This document shows positions 44,398-50,421 of a stretch of 50,421 nucleotides of DNA, piece by piece (the stretch's first letter is position 1; each line of letters opens with the position of its first letter). The translations under genes were made by a program, and so were the position numbers. The stretch spans positions 1-50,421 of the forward strand of contig CAJUSJ010000020.1 of the NCBI GenBank assembly GCA_910588865.1, given 5' to 3'. The notes beneath the pieces were generated by a model, which saw nothing but the letters and a program-made list of their open reading frames with translations, did no database searches and was not told the DNA's origin. The DNA is from an uncultured Lachnospiraceae bacterium. Lineage in GTDB: Bacteria > Bacillota > Clostridia > Lachnospirales > Lachnospiraceae.

Positions 44398-45996
44398 TCA
44401 CCCGACCCCCGGCACCTCGGGACGGTCAGACCTGGGAGTGAATACATCGCAGGGTTTCCACACTTCTTCCGGAATCATCAGCCTGTTGATCCCCTCCTCA
44501 ACCTGCCTCCATTCTTCCTCTGTCATATTGACCGGATTCCCACAGCACTCTCCATTATGATAGTAATCCTGAAACTCATAAAAACGTTTCCTCTCTTCTC
44601 CTTCCCCGCCATCCACTTCCTCTCGGCTCACCCACGTATAGTAGCATTGCTCCTTTATCTGCCGACACTGGGGATCCACCCGATTCACCCACCAATCCTT
44701 GTCATCTTGATACCAGGATACCGAGAGAATCTTCCCATTGGCCAGAGGAACTCGATACCCGTGAGAGTCCGCTGAGCCATAACTTCCCCACATCCCCACA
44801 TGTCCGTCTTTATAGCAGAAAGAGGCTGTATTGTTAACACCGTGAGGATAGAACCGGATCACCAGTTCCTTAACCCCATCCTGATTAAAATCCATGAGAA
44901 AATAACTCCATCCGCAGATCCCGTCATTGTGTTCCAGTTCCCACTCATATTCCGCCTGAAGCCTGCCCCAGTCCTCGCCCGCCACCACGGAAAAATCCCC
45001 TTCCATCATGGTTCTGTAGGCCTCCCACTCTTCGCCGCTCTCCTCATTGACAGGCAGTATGCCGGTATCTCTCAGCCCGTATCTCACCGGCATCTCCTCT
45101 CCCGGCATGTAGCCCTGGTTCTCCCCGTCTCCGAACAACACAGAAAATGTCATTGGATGAGGGGTTTGCTCCGCGGCGGCAAAATAATCCCCCAAAAGTT
45201 TCCGCGCCGTCTCTTCCTCCACCGCTATGTCCGTATGCTCTCCAAGAGACACCAGATAGGGTTCCTGTCCCCGGCGCCAGTGCCAGTAAACAATCTGTTT
45301 CAGACAAAATTTCTCCTCTCCGGCCTCATAACAGTACAGGCTGATATCAGCCTCCTCATCTGTTTCCGCAAACTCAGCATACATCTGCCCTTTTCCCAGC
45401 AGATGCCAGCCTTCCTCCTTCCGGGTGTACAGCTCTACCCGGTCTTCCTCCGGGTGATATTTCAGAACACAGGGCCCCTCCGTGTCCACTGTCAGCTCAG
45501 GAAGGCCGTCGCCGTCGAAATCCTGATAATAATAATCCGACCCCCTCACTACCCACAAAAACTGGTCCTCCGGCAATTTTCCGGCCTCGCTCAGCAGATC
45601 TCTGTAAAAAACCGGCTCCTCCCCGTCCCGTCTGTGGATCGGGATCTGATTTGTGACGGCTTTCAAAAAAGCCTCCTTATACACCCGGTCCGTCTCCAGG
45701 TCATAGCGCTCCCTGTCAACAGGGGATTCCCGTATGGTAAAATCCATGGCCTCCACCTGCCTCAGGGCCTCCTCTCTGAGAGCCTCCTCCCGGGTTTCGT
45801 CTGCGCTGTCAGAGACAATGCCGGTTTCCCCCAAAGCCGCTTCCTCCGAAACCGCTTCCTCCGAAACCGCCTGCTTTGTGTCCGCGGGGTTTGTGTCTGC
45901 CGCTTCCGTGCCGGCCACCCCGCTCCCGCCATATCCACACCCGTTAAAAATCAAAACCATGGCGCAAATCCCGGCTATGTAAAAGCTTTTACTCAT
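44398..45996 (-). CDS. large lipoprotein with EF-hand-like Asp loops, function unknown
   Basis: A 532-residue exported lipoprotein. Signal and lipobox MSKSFYIAGICAMVLIFNGC (Cys20), an acidic Ala/Glu-rich tether with SEEAVSEEA repeats, then a long mature part. DFDGDGLPEL and DFNQDGVKEL are calcium-loop-like repeats seen in VCBS/FG-GAP-type proteins. There is no recognised catalytic motif. It has its own near-consensus promoter and is divergent from the phosphatase operon. Confidence 0.75.
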   Translation of the reverse strand: MSKSFYIAGICAMVLIFNGCGYGGSGVAGTEAADTNPADTKQAVSEEAVSEEAALGETGIVSDSADETREEALREEALRQVEAMDFTIRESPVDRERYDLETDRVYKEAFLKAVTNQIPIHRRDGEEPVFYRDLLSEAGKLPEDQFLWVVRGSDYYYQDFDGDGLPELTVDTEGPCVLKYHPEEDRVELYTRKEEGWHLLGKGQMYAEFAETDEEADISLYCYEAGEEKFCLKQIVYWHWRRGQEPYLVSLGEHTDIAVEEETARKLLGDYFAAAEQTPHPMTFSVLFGDGENQGYMPGEEMPVRYGLRDTGILPVNEESGEEWEAYRTMMEGDFSVVAGEDWGRLQAEYEWELEHNDGICGWSYFLMDFNQDGVKELVIRFYPHGVNNTASFCYKDGHVGMWGSYGSADSHGYRVPLANGKILSVSWYQDDKDWWVNRVDPQCRQIKEQCYYTWVSREEVDGGEGEERKRFYEFQDYYHNGECCGNPVNMTEEEWRQVEEGINRLMIPEEVWKPCDVFTPRSDRPEVPGVG

Positions 45997-46030
45997 TAGC
46001 CCTCAAACTCCCTCCTTTGTCCTTTCATAC

Positions 46031-46059
46031 ATTATAGACCGCATTTTGGACAAAGTCAA
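46031..46059 (-). promoter_or_regulatory. sigma-A promoter of the lipoprotein gene
   Basis: On the minus strand TTGACT (46054-46059) and TATAAT (46031-46036), 17-bp spacer, about 35 bp before the start codon. Confidence 0.85.
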
Positions 46060-46088
46060 TTATCGGTTTATTTTAACTTCTTTCCCTG

Positions 46089-46117
46089 TTGCGAAACATT
46101 AAGAGACATATTATAAT
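46089..46117 (+). promoter_or_regulatory. sigma-A promoter of the phosphatase operon
   Basis: TTGCGA at 46089-46094 and TATAAT at 46112-46117, 17-bp spacer, about 45 bp before the start codon. Confidence 0.8.
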
Positions 46118-46161
46118 TATTATGAGAGTCCGCCTTACAGCGGACACCACAAGGAGGAGAG

Positions 46162-46923
46162 ATGCTTATGACAGGGAAAGTATACGCGCTGTCAGATCTT
46201 CACGGGCATTATGACGCTCTCTGCGCCATGCTTAAAAAGATACATTTCAGTGACAATGACACGCTGTATATATTGGGGGACTGCAATGACAGAGGCGAGA
46301 AAGCCATGGAGATTTACCATTTTATCCAGCAGCACCAGGACAATATTTTCCTGTTAAAAGGAAACCATGAGCTGATGATGCGGGATTTTCTTATAAAGAA
46401 TGACTGGACGTGTCCCCAGGGAAGGATCTGGCAGTGCAATGGCGGCGACAAGACCATGGAACAGATGGATAAGTTTCTCAAAAAGGGCTGTGAGACCAAA
46501 AAAGATTTTGAGTGCAAAAGGACAGAGTTTCGGAACTGGCTCATCAACTATGTCAACTCCCTGCCCAGCTACATTGAAGTGAATGTAGGCGGCCAGGCCC
46601 TGGTGCTGATCCACGCGGGGATTGATCCGGAACGGCCCCTTCACCAACAGGACGAGGAGATCTGCGCCTGGATCCGGGAATGGTTTTACATGTCACCGGC
46701 TCTCAAAGGCAAGACCATCGTGTTCGGCCACACACCTCTGTGCCATCTAAACGGCGGCGAGAATTTTGATGTGTGGTTTGATCCTTATTATCATGATAAG
46801 ATCGGCATCGACGGCGGATTGGGTCCCTTTGACAACGGGCAGCTCAACTGTGTCTGTCTCAACGATATGTCGGTGACCGTGATCAAGAAAAAAGACCTGG
46901 AAGGGAAGAAGGAGGCTGTATGA
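46162..46923 (+). CDS. PPP-type metallophosphatase (serine/threonine phosphatase-like)
   Basis: A 253-residue phosphatase of the PPP/calcineurin-like fold. Metal-site motifs in order: DLHGHYD (D-x-H), GDCNDRG (GD-x2-DRG), and GNHE, then the later histidines IHAG and FGHTP. Cytoplasmic. The natural substrate may be a phosphoprotein, a nucleotide or a phosphosugar. The start at 46162 or 46168 (LMTGK) follows AGGAGG. It is the first gene of a tight operon; the next start is 1 bp after its stop. Confidence 0.9.
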   Translation: MLMTGKVYALSDLHGHYDALCAMLKKIHFSDNDTLYILGDCNDRGEKAMEIYHFIQQHQDNIFLLKGNHELMMRDFLIKNDWTCPQGRIWQCNGGDKTMEQMDKFLKKGCETKKDFECKRTEFRNWLINYVNSLPSYIEVNVGGQALVLIHAGIDPERPLHQQDEEICAWIREWFYMSPALKGKTIVFGHTPLCHLNGGENFDVWFDPYYHDKIGIDGGLGPFDNGQLNCVCLNDMSVTVIKKKDLEGKKEAV

Positions 46924-46924
46924 T

Positions 46925-47686
46925 ATGGATGTGCTGTTGGCAAGAATTCTCAAGTATTTAAACGGAGCCCTGTTCTACGATGACTCCTACAAATTCTGTA
47001 CCTACATCGTTGACCACTATCTGGAGATGGAATCCATGACCAAGGAAAGGCTTCTCTCCGAGACCGGGATCGACGAGAAGAACCTAGACGACTTTGTCCG
47101 CCGTCTGGGATGCGATTTTGACTGGGATAACTTCCACAGAACCTTTGTCCAGCACCATCTCACCCGCTTAGACCAGATCCGGGGGCGGATGGTGGGCCTG
47201 CGGGCCGCTGATCTTGTGAAGGACATGAAGAAGGACATGACCGATGAGGAGATGTTAAATTATATCTCCGTGATCTGCGAGGAGATCGAGTTCCACAAGC
47301 GGATCGTTATCGTGGGCGCGCTCTACCCCATGTCCATCGCGGTGGAATTCCAGACAGATCTGATCACCTTTGGGAAAAATGTGATTCAGTTCCACAACTA
47401 CGATCCCACCATGATGTTCACGGAAGATGACATGCTGATCTTCATCTCCGCCACTGGGAGAGCCATGAAGGGATTCCTCCAAAACAGAGGCAACTTAAAT
47501 CCCGACGCGGCCACCAGCCTTCTGATCACCCAGAATCCCGTTTACACCAGGCCGGAACACAGGATCAGCACCTTTGTTTTACGGCTTCCCGGAAGATATG
47601 ACGGACTGGACTTTAACCATCAGCTGATGCAGATCTTTGACCTGATCCGTATCCAGTATTATCAAAAGTATTATTTGGGGATGTAA
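46925..47686 (+). CDS. RpiR-like SIS-domain protein with reduced HTH
   Basis: A 253-residue protein. The C-terminal two thirds hold a SIS fold (RIVIVGALYPMSIAVEFQTD; DDMLIFISATGRAMKGF) of the phosphosugar-binding type. The N-terminal 80 residues have helices that could be a worn HTH_6 (TKERLLSETGIDEKNLDDFV) but no clear recognition helix. It may be a regulator of this operon or a phosphosugar sensor. It is tightly linked with the phosphatase upstream and the EIIB-ROK fusion 33 bp downstream. Confidence 0.75.
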   Translation: MDVLLARILKYLNGALFYDDSYKFCTYIVDHYLEMESMTKERLLSETGIDEKNLDDFVRRLGCDFDWDNFHRTFVQHHLTRLDQIRGRMVGLRAADLVKDMKKDMTDEEMLNYISVICEEIEFHKRIVIVGALYPMSIAVEFQTDLITFGKNVIQFHNYDPTMMFTEDDMLIFISATGRAMKGFLQNRGNLNPDAATSLLITQNPVYTRPEHRISTFVLRLPGRYDGLDFNHQLMQIFDLIRIQYYQKYYLGM

Positions 47687-47719
47687 GTGTTACTATATTA
47701 AAACCAGGGGGGTATTTAT

Positions 47720-49231
47720 ATGGACCAATCATCAGACAACACTTTGATACAGCAATTCAGACAGTGGGTGTTAACCCAGACCAGTTCCCATTACAAGCTC
47801 TACATAAACGCGAAGGACGAGAACGTGATTGTGATCGAGACCAGCTACTGCCGGGGCGAGGTCACCTTCTTTCCCATGGATATTATCCAGCTGAGCGTTC
47901 TGAACCTGGTGACGGACCGCCATGAGTTCTATTTGCATTTTCAAATGCACACATTGGAACACGCCATGAAGCTGTTCCGGGAGATGCTAGAGAGCGTGAA
48001 AGAGCTGGCGGTCAAGCCGCCTGTCCGCATCCTTCTGTCCTGCACAAGCGGCCTGACCACCGGATTTTTCGCGCAGAAGCTCAACGAGTCCGCCCAGCTT
48101 TTATCTTTGAATTATGAATTCACCGCTGTTTCCTACGGAAATCTGTACCATGTGGCCAGCCAATATGATATCATCCTTCTGGCACCCCAGATTTCCTATA
48201 TATACGAGACCGCGAAAAAGATCCTTCACAACAAAAAGGTCTGTCAGATTCCGCCCAAGGTCTTTGCCACCTATGATGTCAAAGCGGTGTTTACGGACTT
48301 AGAGCCTCTCCTCTCACCATCCAAGCATACCGGCCGCCCCTATATCCGTCAGCTTCCCCTTAAAAAACAGGTGAAGTCCCATGTAAAGATCCTGACGATC
48401 GCCCTGATCCGGGAAGATGACCATTACCTTCTGTCCTCCAGGATCTACACAGAGAACAACGGCATTATCTTTGATGAAGTCAGTATCAAGCCCCAGATCA
48501 GCGTAGATGATATATGTGATGTCTGCGATACGGCCTTTGCCATCTATCCCGAGATCACTACAGTAGGGCTGTCCATGCCCGGAATCATCGACGAAGGACG
48601 GGTCACCCTTCCAAAGCAGGGATTTGATGAGAGCAATATCCTGGAATCCCTGTCAAAAAGATATTCCCGCAAATTCGTTCTGGACAATGACGCCAATTGT
48701 ATCGCTGTCGGCTACTATGCTTCCCAGGATCAATATCGCTCCATCTCTGCCCTGTTCCAGCCTTTTGTGGCCTCCACGGGAGGTCTTGGCAGTATCCACA
48801 ACGGCCAGCTGATCGAGGGCTACCGCCATGTGGCCGGGGAGGTCCAGTTCCTTCCTCTCAACAGTGAAAGTGACAGCGACAATCTGGCGCCTTCCCTCCG
48901 GATGACTCCTGAGGGCACTCTGTCCTGGGCTGCCCAGACAATCGCTTCCATCATAAGTATCCTGGGTCCGGAGCTGATCCTCCTGTCCTGCCGCCTTATT
49001 GTCCAGATTGACGGCCTTATCAAAGAGTTGGAAAAATATGTGCCGGGAAAATATATCCCGGAGATCATCCAGATCGACAGTGTGAAAGATTACATGCTTC
49101 TTGGGCTGATGATCCTCTGCACAGAGGCCATTGAAGAGAACCAACGAGTAGAGGGAGGCCCTTCCCCCTGCTCGCCGTGCCGGGGCGGGGCCGCTTCAGC
49201 GGCCATATTCCTTTCCGTCCCGTGTACATAA
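47720..49231 (+). CDS. fusion of a PTS EIIB-like domain with a ROK-like domain
   Basis: A 503-residue protein with no close family name known to me. Residues 1-100 are unassigned. Residues about 102-190 read as a lactose/cellobiose-type EIIB: ILLSCTSGLTTGFFAQKLNE with Cys108 at the phosphorylation position, and YDIILLAPQISY. Residues about 222-470 follow the ROK fold: GLSMPGIIDEGRV, LDNDANCIAVGY (Asp/Asn active site region) and STGGLGSIHNGQLIEGYRHV-AGE. The ROK N-terminal DxGGT phosphate loop is replaced by ILTIALIREDDHY, and the CxCGxxGC zinc motif is absent, so kinase activity is doubtful. A PTS-sensing regulator is a possible role. The last 28 residues are low-complexity and Cys-rich and run to the terminator. 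Confidence 0.78.
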   Translation: MDQSSDNTLIQQFRQWVLTQTSSHYKLYINAKDENVIVIETSYCRGEVTFFPMDIIQLSVLNLVTDRHEFYLHFQMHTLEHAMKLFREMLESVKELAVKPPVRILLSCTSGLTTGFFAQKLNESAQLLSLNYEFTAVSYGNLYHVASQYDIILLAPQISYIYETAKKILHNKKVCQIPPKVFATYDVKAVFTDLEPLLSPSKHTGRPYIRQLPLKKQVKSHVKILTIALIREDDHYLLSSRIYTENNGIIFDEVSIKPQISVDDICDVCDTAFAIYPEITTVGLSMPGIIDEGRVTLPKQGFDESNILESLSKRYSRKFVLDNDANCIAVGYYASQDQYRSISALFQPFVASTGGLGSIHNGQLIEGYRHVAGEVQFLPLNSESDSDNLAPSLRMTPEGTLSWAAQTIASIISILGPELILLSCRLIVQIDGLIKELEKYVPGKYIPEIIQIDSVKDYMLLGLMILCTEAIEENQRVEGGPSPCSPCRGGAASAAIFLSVPCT

Positions 49232-49234
49232 AAA

Positions 49235-49276
49235 ACACAGGCCCATGTATCCCTCCCTGGATATATGGGCCTGTGT
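49235..49276. terminator. strong terminator between convergent genes
   Basis: An 18-bp stem ACACAGGCCCATGTATCC / GGATATATGGGCCTGTGT with one mismatch, A-run before and TCTCTATT after; ends both the EIIB-ROK operon and the AbiEi gene. Confidence 0.9.
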
Positions 49277-49278
49277 CT

Positions 49279-49881
49279 CTATTCCAGATAACGTTTCACT
49301 CTCCTCAGCATCCTGACCTTTCCCGCGTATTCAAGCATCTGCTCCATCTGCCTCTCCCCGCTTTTGCGGTAATTTTCTATGATCAGGTTAAAAATATCCT
49401 TGTCTATGTTGTCCTTAAAACGGATACAGTCACAGACGCTCCTGTCCAAATCGTACACCCTGTACGATCCCAATGGAGTCGTCACTTTCTTCGAGTTATC
49501 CTCAAAATAACTGTCCCCAAAATAGTGTCTGCATATGGGGAAATTCACTTTCATCTTGCTCCTGTCACTTCTCCTTGTGGCCACAGACAGGCATTCCGGC
49601 TCCACATCAATTAATCCAAGATAGAAGCAGGCGCTGTCCGCGCAGATTATGGCGCCGGGGTTGGTGATACACACTTCAATCGCCTTATAGTCGTCAGGTT
49701 TCTCGCATCCCGCGTCCACAAACCAGTAATGTCCGTGAGAGATCTTCTCCAGCCTCCCGCTTTGCACAAACGCTCCGATCTGACGGTTTGTCACCTTCCC
49801 TTGCAGCAGTTCCGCAGTTGTAATATACCCTGAGTGTTGTTTTGATAAAGTTTCTAGTCTCTTCACAGTACTTTCCAGCAT
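49279..49881 (-). CDS. AbiEi-type antitoxin / winged-helix regulator without adjacent toxin
   Basis: A 200-residue protein matching the AbiEi antitoxin family (COG5340). N-terminal winged helix (SGYITTAELLQGKVTNRQIG, FVQSGRLEKISHGHYW) followed by the antitoxin domain with the ADSACFYLGLIDV core and VYDLDRSVCDCIRFKDNIDK. In type IV AbiE systems the next gene downstream is the nucleotidyltransferase toxin AbiEii. Here only 47 bp, a terminator and a convergent gene follow, so the toxin is missing. It could be a solitary regulator, an anti-addiction module or a relic; the frame is intact. Confidence 0.85.
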   Translation of the reverse strand: MLESTVKRLETLSKQHSGYITTAELLQGKVTNRQIGAFVQSGRLEKISHGHYWFVDAGCEKPDDYKAIEVCITNPGAIICADSACFYLGLIDVEPECLSVATRRSDRSKMKVNFPICRHYFGDSYFEDNSKKVTTPLGSYRVYDLDRSVCDCIRFKDNIDKDIFNLIIENYRKSGERQMEQMLEYAGKVRMLRRVKRYLE

Positions 49882-49926
49882 ACACGTTCCTCCTGGTGAA
49901 ATTTCGGGCCAGTGTTATCTGTTTTC

Positions 49927-49955
49927 AGTATAGCATATCCGGTTAACTTCTTCAA
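49927..49955 (-). promoter_or_regulatory. sigma-A promoter of the AbiEi-type gene
   Basis: On the minus strand TTGAAG (49950-49955) and TATACT (49927-49932), 17-bp spacer, 46 bp before the start codon. Confidence 0.78.
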
Positions 49956-50041
49956 TGACTCGCTTGTCTGTTTTCCACAAAAAAGAAACTCAAATTGGTG
50001 TTTTCGTTTCACAGGTTGCACCTTTTCATCTTTTTCTCTTG

Positions 50042-50194
50042 TTATTTTTTCCTTACAGCATTTTCCATATCAAGGCCTGTATCATAGTTTAATTGTCTGG
50101 GTTCATATTTCCCGTTTTCCCGCTGCCTGATATAGCCGTCATTTTTCAGGATGGCGCAGCTCCTTTTCTCCAAAGGCGGCACCTTCACTGGCAT
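50042..50194 (-). other. possible small ORF or gene remnant in a 470-bp gap
   Basis: The gap 49882-50350 shows no clear gene. One minus-strand frame of 50 codons reads MPVKVPPLEKRSCAILKNDG then YIRQRENGKYEPRQLNYDTG. It looks protein-like but lacks a ribosome site and is blocked upstream by TGA, so it is probably the tail of a lost gene. Confidence 0.25.
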
Positions 50195-50280
50195 CTTAAA
50201 CGGTCAGCGCGGCAAGCGCGCGGACCTACCTGGACAGTAACCGCGGTATGACCGGACAGAATACAGATAAAGGAAATCCA

Positions 50281-50309
50281 TTGAACCACGCGGGATTTTG
50301 TGGTATTAT
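50281..50309 (+). promoter_or_regulatory. sigma-A promoter of the last, partial gene
   Basis: TTGAAC at 50281-50286 and TATTAT at 50304-50309, 17-bp spacer, about 40 bp before the start codon. Confidence 0.7.
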
Positions 50310-50350
50310 GAATATGTAAAAATGTATATATAAGGCAGGTGATATCATTG

Positions 50351-50421
50351 ATGGAACATCATGCGGAAATTTCAGAAAACACACAGCAGGAATCCGTTCC
50401 TGTAATGAAACGTACTATTAA
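50351..50421 (+). CDS. start of an unidentified protein, cut by the window end
   Basis: From ATG 50351 (preceded by GGCAGGTGA, and by an in-frame TTG at 50348) 23 codons are open to the edge: MEHHAEISENTQQESVPVMK, then RTI. Too short to identify; the promoter and ribosome site make a real gene likely. Confidence 0.5.
   Translation, partial: MEHHAEISENTQQESVPVMKRTI

Noticed and set aside
44800..45999. A 399-codon plus-strand open frame across the lipoprotein gene
   Set aside because: It is the antisense of a gene with a clear lipobox and its own promoter; no family pattern is visible.

Overview
The window looks like chromosome from a spore-forming, gut-type Lachnospiraceae (Clostridium cluster XIVa; Enterocloster or Hungatella would fit). 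The reasons are a spoVT gene, a DUF4317 gene, strong AGGAGG ribosome sites, choline-binding-type cell-wall repeats on secreted proteins, many PTS genes and a glycosaminoglycan-type sulfatase/glucuronidase locus. The genus is an inference; no rRNA or other marker is present.

Layout. 1-3.7 kb: the 5' part of a tRNA-Gly(TCC), a DUF4317 gene, a shortened HTH-membrane protein, spoVT, and a secreted CAP-domain protein with a 15-bp minisatellite. 3.8-7.1 kb: a highly structured intergenic stretch, then a restriction-modification island (cytosine-5 methyltransferase, a PD-(D/E)xK endonuclase gene stopped by an in-frame TAA inside a 36-bp direct repeat, and a Vsr endonuclease). 7.1-11.2 kb: a tctCBA tripartite tricarboxylate transporter operon, divergent from a shikimate-kinase-like gene with an added C-terminal tail; both promoters and a twin palindrome lie between them.

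11.4-25.9 kb: a lower-GC block on the minus strand. A LytTR response regulator and two complementary halves of an AgrC-like histidine kinase are followed by a run of secreted cell-wall-binding proteins (CAP, Ig-like/Big_2, choline-binding repeats). The last of these, a transglutaminase-like Ig protein, is split by an IS630-family element. Removing the element and one TA copy restores the reading frame exactly. One kinase half keeps the phospho-acceptor His but has no ATPase domain; the other keeps the ATPase domain but has Gln in place of His. They may work only together.

26-42.7 kb: a sulfated-glycan (probably glycosaminoglycan disaccharide) utilisation region. One minus-strand operon encodes a PTS IIC, a sulfatase, a TauE/SafE-type exporter and an anaerobic sulfatase-maturating enzyme, divergent from an RpiR regulator with twin operators. 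A second encodes PTS IIA-IIB-IIC, GH88 unsaturated glucuronyl hydrolase and GH2 beta-glucuronidase, under a LicR/BglG-type activator divergent from an AraC regulator. An AAA-ATPase/PD-(D/E)xK gene sits between the two operons.

42.7-50.4 kb: an AlbA_2/Schlafen-type ATP-binding regulator, a large lipoprotein, a three-gene operon (PPP-type phosphatase, SIS protein, and a PTS EIIB-ROK fusion), an AbiEi-type antitoxin without its toxin, and the beginning of a gene that runs off the window. The strongest candidates for something undescribed are the split kinase with its secreted-protein operon, the phosphatase/SIS/EIIB-ROK operon, and the repeat-interrupted restriction gene.
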